Shown piece after piece: positions 1 to 4,369 of a stretch of 7,771 bases of DNA. The number at the start of each line of letters is the position of its first letter. Position 1 is the first letter of the stretch. The stretch comes from Novosphingobium sp. (GTDB taxonomy: Bacteria > Pseudomonadota > Alphaproteobacteria > Sphingomonadales > Sphingomonadaceae), in contig JAJTFU010000089.1 of assembly GCA_021299075.1 (NCBI GenBank), forward strand, positions 1-7,771. The letters are read 5' to 3'. The translations under genes were made by a program, and so were the position numbers. The notes beneath the pieces are model-generated. The model ran no database searches. It was given only the letters and a program-made list of their open reading frames with translations, and had not been told where the DNA came from.

Positions 1-363
1 CCAGACAAGTTGTTCGTCCAGGAAGGGCGCAAGGTGTTCAAGGAAGTGGTGCCGATGGTCGCCAGCATGATCGTGGAGCACGCCGGGGATCTCGGGATCG
101 ACCCGGCTTCGCTGCGGCGGCTGTGGTTGCACCAGGCCAATTCCGGCATGAACCGCCTGATCGCGCAGCGCGTGCTGGGCCATGAAGCCGATGAGGACGA
201 GAGCCCGACGGTGCTCGATACCTATGGCAATACCTCGAGCGCGGGCTCGATCATTGCCTTCCATCTTCACAACAGCGATCTGGCGGCGGGCGATACCGCG
301 CTGATCTGTTCCTTCGGCGCAGGCTATTCTGCTGGCACCGTCTTCGTGCGCAAGGTAGCCTGA
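1..363 (+). CDS. 3-oxoacyl-ACP synthase III (FabH-like), C-terminal part
   Basis: The reading frame is open from the first base of the window, so the gene starts upstream and only the last 120 codons are present. The fragment is the C-terminal half of a thiolase-fold condensing enzyme that would join an acyl-CoA or acyl-ACP primer to malonyl-ACP. Two of the three family catalytic residues are visible: the His of HQAN (nt 130-132) and the Asn of GNTSSAG (nt 229-231). The C-terminal glycine loop FGAGYSAG follows. The Cys-bearing half is outside the window. The wording around HQAN and NTSSAG recalls the Pseudomonas PA3286-type FabH variant, which diverts beta-oxidation octanoyl-CoA into fatty acid synthesis, more than canonical FabH; that comparison is from memory. 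The stop codon lies 3 nt before psd, so the two are probably co-transcribed. The family call is firm; the subtype and substrate are inference. Confidence 0.87.
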   Translation, partial: PDKLFVQEGRKVFKEVVPMVASMIVEHAGDLGIDPASLRRLWLHQANSGMNRLIAQRVLGHEADEDESPTVLDTYGNTSSAGSIIAFHLHNSDLAAGDTALICSFGAGYSAGTVFVRKVA

Positions 364-366
364 GTC

Positions 367-1116
367 ATGGCCAACGAAATTCTCGACAACCGGGGACGCG
401 GCGAAGCCACCTGGCAGTGGCCGCGGATCCATCCCGAAGCGCACAAGTTTGCGGCGATCGCCGGCATTGCCAGCGCGACCGCCGCCTTCTTCGCCTGGGA
501 AACGCTGGCCTGGCCGCTTGGCTTCCTGGTGCTGGGGATCTGCGCCTTCTTCCGCGATCCGGTCCGCGTCACGCCGCAAGAGGACCGCTTCATCGTTGCC
601 CCGGCCGATGGCCTGGTTACGTTGATCCAGCAGGTTGAGGCGCCGCGCGAGCTGGTGATTGACGATGGCAGCGGCACCAAGGGGCTGGCGCCCGGGCCGG
701 TCACCCGCATCTCGATCTTCATGTCGGTGTTCGATGTCCACATCAACCGCGCCCCGATCGGCGGCACGGTGCGCCGCGTGGTCTATATGCCCGGCAAGTT
801 CATGAACGCCGATCTCGACAAGGCGAGCGAAGAGAATGAGCGCCAGCACATCCTGATCGAGCGTGGGGACGGGGTGGCGATCGGCTTTACCCAGATCGCC
901 GGCCTGGTGGCGCGGCGGATCGTGCCCTTCGTCAAGCCGGGTGACATGCTCGCCGTTGGGCAGCGCGTCGGCCTGATCCGCTTTGGCAGCCGAGTCGATG
1001 TCTACCTGCCGGCCGGGACCGAGCCGCGCGTGCTGCTGGGCCAGAAGATCGTGGCTGGCGAAACCGTGCTGGCCGAACTGGGCCAGACGCTGCTGATTGA
1101 GGGTGTAAGCCAGTGA
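367..1116 (+). CDS. psd: Phosphatidylserine decarboxylase proenzyme, short type
   Basis: Decarboxylates phosphatidylserine to phosphatidylethanolamine at the cytoplasmic membrane. The 249-residue length fits the short Psd subclass found in alphaproteobacteria. A hydrophobic stretch at about residues 28-62 should anchor it in the membrane. The family triad is visible: Asp81 in PADG, His125 in DVHINRAP, and Ser208 in FGSRVDVYLP. Family knowledge says the proenzyme cuts itself between Gly207 and Ser208 and Ser208 becomes the pyruvoyl cofactor, giving a beta chain of about 207 residues and an alpha chain of about 42. The ATG at 367 follows the upstream stop by 3 nt and has only a modest ribosome site (AAGG at 352-355). 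Its TGA overlaps the GTG start of pssA, so the enzyme making its substrate is translated from the same message. Confidence 0.95.
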   Translation: MANEILDNRGRGEATWQWPRIHPEAHKFAAIAGIASATAAFFAWETLAWPLGFLVLGICAFFRDPVRVTPQEDRFIVAPADGLVTLIQQVEAPRELVIDDGSGTKGLAPGPVTRISIFMSVFDVHINRAPIGGTVRRVVYMPGKFMNADLDKASEENERQHILIERGDGVAIGFTQIAGLVARRIVPFVKPGDMLAVGQRVGLIRFGSRVDVYLPAGTEPRVLLGQKIVAGETVLAELGQTLLIEGVSQ

Positions 1117-1895
1117 CCGACCCGACACTGCGCGGGGGGCTGACACTGCGGGCCATGGTGCCCAATGCGATCACGGCCGCCGCGCTGTGCATGGGGCTGA
1201 CCTCGATCCGCTTCGCCATTACCGGCGAATGGGAGAAGGCGATCCTGGCCGTGGTCGTGGCCGGGGTGCTCGACGGGATCGACGGGCGGATCGCCCGCCT
1301 GCTCAACGCCCAGTCGCGCTTCGGCGCCGAGCTCGACAGCCTGGCGGACAATGTCTCCTTCGGGGTGGCCCCGGCGCTGATCCTGTTTCTGTGGTCGCTG
1401 CAGGACCTGCCGCGGCTCGGCTGGTTTGCGGCGCTGGCCTTCGCGATTGGCTGCGCGCTGCGGCTAGCGCGGTTCAACGCCCGGATCGATATGGCCGATG
1501 AGCCACGCAAGGCGGCCGGTTTTCTGACCGGTGTTCCGGCTCCGGTCGGGGCAGGGCTGGCTTTCCTGCCGATGTACCTCTGGATTGCGACGGGCCGCGA
1601 AGAAGTGCGCGATCCGCTGGCCGTAGGCGCCTGGCTGGTCTTCGTCGGCTTCCTGCTGATCTCGGCCGTGCCGACGCTAACCTGGGGGCGGCTGCGCCCG
1701 CGCCGGTCAGTCCGGCTTGAATTGCTGGCACTGTTTGGCCTGGTTGGCGCGGCGCTACTGACCGAACCGTGGTGGACCCTGGTCGGGATCTGCGTGGTCT
1801 ACCTGGCGCTGATGCCGGTAGGCATGGCGATCTATGGCCGGTTCAAGCGGCAGCGCGCAGCGACTGGCGATAGGCCGGAACCGCCTTCGGCCTGA
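1113..1895 (+). CDS. pssA: CDP-diacylglycerol--serine O-phosphatidyltransferase
   Basis: Transfers the phosphatidyl group from CDP-diacylglycerol to L-serine, giving phosphatidylserine and CMP; Psd next door uses the product. The complete CDP-alcohol phosphatidyltransferase signature D-x2-D-G-x2-A-R-x8-G-x3-D-x3-D is present with Asp54, Asp57, Gly58, Ala61, Arg62, Gly71, Asp75 and Asp79. It is followed by several hydrophobic helices, fitting the polytopic integral-membrane PssA type II rather than the peripheral E. coli type. The 260-residue length is normal. The start is GTG at 1113, overlapping the psd TGA as GTGA, with a good ribosome site GAGGG at 1099-1103. The last residues form a polar tail (GDRPEPPSA). 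The final 53 bp overlap the 3' end of a convergent minus-strand gene. Serine as acceptor is inferred from family resemblance and from the psd neighbour. Confidence 0.94.
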   Translation: MTDPTLRGGLTLRAMVPNAITAAALCMGLTSIRFAITGEWEKAILAVVVAGVLDGIDGRIARLLNAQSRFGAELDSLADNVSFGVAPALILFLWSLQDLPRLGWFAALAFAIGCALRLARFNARIDMADEPRKAAGFLTGVPAPVGAGLAFLPMYLWIATGREEVRDPLAVGAWLVFVGFLLISAVPTLTWGRLRPRRSVRLELLALFGLVGAALLTEPWWTLVGICVVYLALMPVGMAIYGRFKRQRAATGDRPEPPSA

Positions 1896-2091
1896 TCGGC
1901 AGGGCAATCACCTTGCCCTTCGGCTTCGCGCCGTATTCGACAATCTGGAAGCGAACCTCGCGGCTCTGCGGGCAATCGCGCCAGTCCTGCCGGGCGCTGA
2001 GCGCGGCCTGTCCGTAACGCTGCCACGAGGCGGCAATCGCGCCCGACGAGAGGGCAAGGACGGTGGCGGCCAGGACCAGAAGCGCGATCAT
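1843..2091 (-). CDS. Small membrane or exported protein, candidate LexA-regulated gene
   Basis: An 82-residue protein that I cannot assign to a named family. Residues 1-21 are almost wholly hydrophobic and end in GAIAASW, which could be a signal peptidase site after Ala20 or the end of a single membrane helix. The N-terminus has no Lys or Arg before the hydrophobic run, while Arg25, Arg34 and Arg38 follow it; this is odd for a cleaved signal peptide and would favour an N-out/C-in anchor. The rest is short, basic, and has one Cys (Cys40 in RDCPQ). The start is well fixed: an in-frame stop (2110-2112) lies seven codons upstream, and AAAAGGAA (2099-2106) is a strong ribosome site 7 nt before the ATG. 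The leader holds inverted repeats, and a promoter with a GTTC-N7-GTTC LexA box lies about 90-120 bp upstream. It converges with and overlaps pssA. It resembles conserved sphingomonad hypothetical proteins as I remember them. Function unknown. Confidence 0.75.
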   Translation of the reverse strand: MIALLVLAATVLALSSGAIAASWQRYGQAALSARQDWRDCPQSREVRFQIVEYGAKPKGKVIALPIRPKAVPAYRQSLRAAA

Positions 2092-2098
2092 CGTGTCG

Positions 2099-2106
2099 TT
2101 CCTTTT
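2099..2106 (-). promoter_or_regulatory. Ribosome binding site of the small minus-strand gene
   Basis: Read on the minus strand this is AAAAGGAA, 7 nt before the ATG at 2091-2089. Together with the in-frame stop just upstream it fixes the start and is a main reason to treat this frame as a real gene. Confidence 0.75.
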
Positions 2107-2110
2107 GCTT

Positions 2111-2129
2111 CAGGACGGGTATTGTCCTG
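2111..2129. repeat. Inverted repeat CAGGAC-N7-GTCCTG in the minus-strand gene leader
   Basis: A perfect 6-bp inverted repeat (2111-2116 with 2124-2129) around a 7-nt loop. In the minus-strand transcript it would be a hairpin ending about 4 nt before the ribosome site. The half at 2124-2127 (GTCC) can pair instead with GGAC at 2131-2134 across a 3-nt loop, so two mutually exclusive small hairpins are possible. It could also be a protein-binding dyad. Whether it functions at all is inference. Confidence 0.4.
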
Positions 2130-2156
2130 TGGACTTCCTGTTGATAACCATGTGGA
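2128..2156. other. Three phased DnaA-box-like motifs
   Basis: On the plus strand TGTGGA (2128), TGTTGATAA (2139-2147) and TGTGGA (2151) recur every 11-12 bp, about one helical turn. Against the DnaA box TGTGGATAA (reverse complement of TTATCCACA) they match 6, 8 and 7 of 9 positions. A further 7/9 match in the other orientation lies at 2324-2332. The motifs are degenerate, so this is only a candidate DnaA-binding regulatory cluster in the divergent region; nothing marks it as an origin. Confidence 0.2.
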
Positions 2157-2157
2157 A

Positions 2158-2172
2158 GAACAGCGGCTGTTC
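2158..2172. repeat. Dyad GAAC-N7-GTTC beside the LexA box
   Basis: GAACAGC and GCTGTTC flank a single central G, a perfect 7-bp inverted repeat. Its ends are the same GAAC/GTTC half-sites as the LexA box, at the same 11-bp centre-to-centre spacing but inverted. It lies downstream of the predicted leftward transcription start. It could be a second operator or, in RNA, a 6-bp hairpin with a CGG (minus strand CCG) loop. Confidence 0.4.
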
Positions 2173-2185
2173 CTCGATGAGTCGC

Positions 2186-2214
2186 AATGTTCTCTATTTG
2201 TTCCATCCTGTCAA
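2186..2214 (-). promoter_or_regulatory. Leftward sigma-70 promoter for the small gene
   Basis: On the minus strand the -35 is a perfect TTGACA (2214-2209), preceded by C as in many alphaproteobacterial promoters. A 17-bp spacer leads to AACATT (2191-2186) as -10, which keeps the key A at position 2 and T at position 6; GAACAT with a 16-bp spacer is an alternative. The LexA box lies across the spacer and -10. Transcription would start near 2179, leaving a leader of about 90 nt before the ATG at 2091. Confidence 0.55.
2189..2203. promoter_or_regulatory. LexA (SOS) box, GTTC-N7-GTTC
   Basis: The 15-mer GTTCTCTATTTGTTC matches exactly the direct-repeat operator GTTC-N7-GTTC established for alphaproteobacterial LexA, and has the AT-rich spacer usual for good sites. 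It overlaps the -10 and spacer of the predicted leftward promoter, the right place for a repressor of the small minus-strand gene. Eight fixed bases alone are weak evidence by chance, but position, spacer composition and promoter overlap together make it convincing. It is about 200 bp from rpsB and is not expected to control that gene. Confidence 0.65.
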
Positions 2215-2288
2215 GCGGGTTTTTCGGCGCCTTTGCGCGGGCCAGTGCTTTTGGGCTGGATTCTGCGCCATTCAGCCGTTAAGGGCGG

Positions 2289-2305
2289 CCCCGCTCGATC
2301 CGGGG
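2289..2305 (+). other. Small hairpin upstream of the rpsB leader
   Basis: CCCCG (2289-2293) pairs with CGGGG (2301-2305) around a 7-nt loop. If rpsB transcription begins upstream of here, this would be the first stem of its leader. I could not identify a convincing rightward promoter in 2204-2400; the best partial match (TTGCGC at 2233, CTGGAT at 2256) is too weak to call. Confidence 0.25.
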
Positions 2306-2347
2306 ATTCCCTCCGGTGACGGCAAATCCACATGGAAAGCACACATA

Positions 2348-2403
2348 CCGGTTCCGCAGCTGGAGCGCCGCACGGTCCCAGCTTTCCAGAGGCATTAAAC
2401 CGG
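2348..2403 (+). promoter_or_regulatory. Structured rpsB leader, candidate S2 autoregulatory site
   Basis: Two nested perfect helices: CCGGTT (2348-2353) with AACCGG (2398-2403), and AGCTGG (2358-2363) with CCAGCT (2378-2383). A competing helix is CTGGA (2360-2364) with TCCAG (2385-2389). The outer helix ends directly against the ribosome site AAAGGAA (2404-2410), so its folding could govern access. In E. coli, S2 represses rpsB-tsf through a structured leader; that this leader does the same here is inference from position and structure. Confidence 0.45.
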
Positions 2404-2416
2404 AAAGGAATTACCT

Positions 2417-3217
2417 ATGGCGGCTCCCGTCGTCACCATGCAGCAATTGATCGAGGCCGGCGCCCACTTCGGCCACCAGACCCACCGCTGGAACCCGCGG
2501 ATGAAGCCGTACATCTTCGGCGCCCGCAACGGGATCCACATCCTTGACCTGTCGCAGACCGTGCCGCTGATGGCCCGCGCACTCGAGTTCGTTTCGGCCA
2601 CTGTCCAGGCCGGCGGCAAGGTGCTGTTCGTCGGCACCAAGCGCCAGGCGCAGGAACCGATCGCCCAGGCCGCTCGCGCTTCGGGTCAGCACTATGTCAA
2701 CCACCGCTGGCTGGGCGGCATGCTCACCAACTGGAAGACCATCTCGGGCTCGATCAAGCGCTTCAAGGCGCTGGAAGAGCAGCTGTCGGGTGACACCGCC
2801 GGTCTGACCAAGAAGGAAGTGCTCCAGCTGACGCGTGAGCGTGACAAGTTCGAACTGTCGCTCGGCGGCATCCGCGACATGGGCGGTATCCCGGACGTGA
2901 TGTTCGTGATCGACGCCAACAAGGAAGAGCTGGCGATCAAGGAAGCCAACGTCCTGGGTATCCCGGTCGTCGCGATCCTCGATTCGAACGTCTCGCCCGA
3001 TGGCATCGCCTTCCCGATCCCGGCGAACGATGACGCCAGCCGCGCCATCCGCCTCTACTGCGAAGCCGTTGCCGCTGCCGCGACCAAGGGTCGCCGCGAA
3101 GGCGTGGTGGATTCGGGCGTCGATGTCGGTGCGCTGGAAGAAGCCCCGGTTGAAGAAGCCGTGGTGGAAGTCGCCCCGGCTGAAGCCGCCGCGGAAGAAG
3201 CTTCGACCGAAGCCTGA
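2417..3217 (+). CDS. rpsB: 30S ribosomal protein S2
   Basis: Component of the small ribosomal subunit, on the back between head and body, needed for S1 attachment and initiation. The N-terminal S2 signature is clear (MQQLIEAGAHFGHQTHRWNP), as are FVGTKRQAQ, NHRWLGGMLTNW and the second signature beginning PDVMFVIDANKE at residue 159. At 266 residues it is longer than the E. coli protein (241) because of an acidic Ala/Glu/Val-rich tail over roughly the last 35 residues, common in alphaproteobacteria. The ribosome site AAAGGAA sits 6 nt before the ATG. It opens the rpsB-tsf unit, preceded by a structured leader that may mediate feedback by S2. The stop codon is inside a hairpin that begins the rpsB-tsf spacer. 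Confidence 0.98.
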   Translation: MAAPVVTMQQLIEAGAHFGHQTHRWNPRMKPYIFGARNGIHILDLSQTVPLMARALEFVSATVQAGGKVLFVGTKRQAQEPIAQAARASGQHYVNHRWLGGMLTNWKTISGSIKRFKALEEQLSGDTAGLTKKEVLQLTRERDKFELSLGGIRDMGGIPDVMFVIDANKEELAIKEANVLGIPVVAILDSNVSPDGIAFPIPANDDASRAIRLYCEAVAAAATKGRREGVVDSGVDVGALEEAPVEEAVVEVAPAEAAAEEASTEA

Positions 3218-3236
3218 GCCCTTCGGGTTCAGCTTC
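3209..3236 (+). other. Hairpin over the rpsB stop codon
   Basis: GAAG (3209-3212) pairs with CTTC (3233-3236) and CTGAGCCC (3214-3221) with GGGTTCAG (3225-3232), giving 12 bp with one bulged C, one G-U pair and a TTC loop. The rpsB TGA (3215-3217) is within the stem. No T-run follows, so it is not a standard terminator. It may be a partial attenuator, a pause or processing site, or a stability element that tunes tsf relative to rpsB. Confidence 0.6.
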
Positions 3237-3255
3237 TGTCACCAACCTGTAGCGT

Positions 3256-3276
3256 GCCGGGGCCAATGGTCCCGGC
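3256..3276 (+). other. Second hairpin in the rpsB-tsf spacer
   Basis: GCCGGGGCC (3256-3264) pairs with GGTCCCGGC (3268-3276), 9 bp with one G-U pair and an AAT loop, very GC-rich and therefore stable. No T-run follows. It ends 15 nt before the tsf ribosome site AGAAGGA (3292-3298). With the preceding hairpin it fills most of the 89-nt spacer. Confidence 0.6.
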
Positions 3277-3306
3277 CGCCAGTTCCATTCAAGAAGGACC
3301 AGTTCA

Positions 3307-4233
3307 ATGGCTTACACCGCCACTGACGTGAAGAACCTGCGCGAGCGCACCGGCGCCGGCATGATGGATTGCAAGAAGGCAATGGACGAAACCGGCGGCG
3401 ACATGGAAGCCGCGGTCGATCTGCTGCGCGCCAAGGGCCTCGCGGCCGTCGCCAAGAAGTCCAGCCGTACTGCGGCCGAGGGCCTGGTCGGCGTGGCCGT
3501 TGCCGGCACCAAGGGCGTTGCGGTTGAGGTCAACTCGGAAACCGATTTCGTTGCCAAGAACGATCAGTTCCAGGACTTCGTGCGTAAGACCACCGAAGCC
3601 GCCCTCGGCCTTGGTTCGGACGATGTCGAGGCGCTCAAGGCTGCAGCCTATCCGGGCGGCGGCACCGTTGCCGATACCCTGACCAACAACGTCGCCACCA
3701 TCGGTGAGAACCAGCAGGTCCGCCGCATGAAGACCGTTTCGGTCAGCAGCGGTCTGGTCGTGCCCTACATGCACAACGCCGCCGCGCCAATGCTCGGCAA
3801 GATCGGCGTGCTGGTCGCGCTGGAATCGGAAGCCGGCGCCGACGTGCTGGAACCGCTGGGCAAGCAGATCGCCATGCACATCGCTGCGGCGTTCCCGCTG
3901 GCGCTGCACGCTGACGACCTCGATGCCGAGATGATCGCGCGCGAACGCAAGATCGCCGCCGAAAAGGCTGCCGAATCGGGCAAGCCCGCCGAAGTGCAGG
4001 CCAAGATGGTCGATGGCGCGGTCGCCAAGTTCGCCAAGGATAACGCGCTGCTCAGCCAGCTGTTCGTCATGGACAACAAGACCCCGGTTGCCCAGGTGGT
4101 CGAGGCGGCCGGCAAGGCTGCCGGCACCAAGATCGTGCTGAAGGACTATGTCCGCTTCCAGCTCGGCGAAGGCATCGAAAAGGAAGTCAGCGATTTCGCT
4201 GCCGAAGTCGCTGCTGCCGCCGGCCTGAACTAA
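3307..4233 (+). CDS. tsf: Elongation factor Ts
   Basis: Cytoplasmic guanine-nucleotide exchange factor that releases GDP from EF-Tu. The N-terminal UBA-like domain is at about residues 1-55 (VKNLRERTGAGMMDCKKAM). It is followed by TDFVAKND at residues 79-86; Asp80 and Phe81 correspond to the E. coli residues that displace Mg2+ and open the EF-Tu nucleotide site. The core and dimerisation domain follows, ending with the C-terminal module KDYVRFQLGEGIEKE. At 308 residues it is slightly longer than E. coli EF-Ts (283), as is common in alphaproteobacteria. The ribosome site AGAAGGA is 8 nt before the ATG. It is co-transcribed with rpsB, and the unit closes with a strong terminator just downstream. 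Confidence 0.98.
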   Translation: MAYTATDVKNLRERTGAGMMDCKKAMDETGGDMEAAVDLLRAKGLAAVAKKSSRTAAEGLVGVAVAGTKGVAVEVNSETDFVAKNDQFQDFVRKTTEAALGLGSDDVEALKAAAYPGGGTVADTLTNNVATIGENQQVRRMKTVSVSSGLVVPYMHNAAAPMLGKIGVLVALESEAGADVLEPLGKQIAMHIAAAFPLALHADDLDAEMIARERKIAAEKAAESGKPAEVQAKMVDGAVAKFAKDNALLSQLFVMDNKTPVAQVVEAAGKAAGTKIVLKDYVRFQLGEGIEKEVSDFAAEVAAAAGLN

Positions 4234-4239
4234 GCTTCT

Positions 4240-4255
4240 CCCCGGTATTCCGGGG
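4240..4255 (+). other. Hairpin just after tsf
   Basis: CCCCGG (4240-4245) pairs perfectly with CCGGGG (4250-4255) around TATT, 6 nt after the tsf stop. It has no T-run of its own and precedes the intrinsic terminator by 15 nt; it may protect the 3' end or assist termination. Confidence 0.5.
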
Positions 4256-4270
4256 CTGACAAAACAGAGA

Positions 4271-4297
4271 GGGCTCGCCTTCGGGCGGGCCCTTTTT
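4271..4297 (+). terminator. Intrinsic terminator of rpsB-tsf
   Basis: A 9-bp stem GGGCTCGCC (4271-4279) with GGCGGGCCC (4284-4292), one T-G pair, closed by a stable TTCG tetraloop and followed at once by five T residues (4293-4297). This is a textbook rho-independent terminator, so the aldo/keto reductase and pyrH should need their own promoters. Confidence 0.92.
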
Positions 4298-4309
4298 GCT
4301 TGTCCGCAG

Positions 4310-4338
4310 TTGACGTAAGGGCCGCCTGCGCCCCATCA
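4310..4338 (+). promoter_or_regulatory. Possible promoter of the aldo/keto reductase
   Basis: TTGACG (4310-4315) is a good -35, but 17 bp downstream the -10 would be CCATCA (4333-4338), a poor match. A promoter is expected here because of the preceding terminator; these exact elements are a weak guess. Confidence 0.25.
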
Positions 4339-4369
4339 GCGCCGCAAAGCGAAACAGGGAGAAGAGACC

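Noticed and set aside
1832..2206. A 124-codon minus-strand frame starting at 2206, overlapping the small gene in another frame
   Set aside because: Its ATG lies upstream of the predicted transcription start and inside the promoter spacer, it has no ribosome site, and the product is a low-complexity Arg/Pro/Ala mix. The 1843-2091 frame has the ribosome site and a sensible hydrophobic N-terminus.
1834..2398. Two plus-strand frames (1834-2319 and 2063-2398) across the pssA end and the intergenic region
   Set aside because: They run antisense to the better supported small gene and through the promoter region, have no ribosome sites, and the products show no recognisable motif.
2092..2416. Replication origin, because of the DnaA-like motifs and AT-richer sequence
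   Set aside because: Motifs are degenerate, there is no AT-rich unwinding tract, and no dnaA, hemE, gidA or parAB genes are nearby.
3304..3909. A 201-codon minus-strand frame antisense to tsf
   Set aside because: Same shadow effect; tsf is unmistakable on the plus strand.
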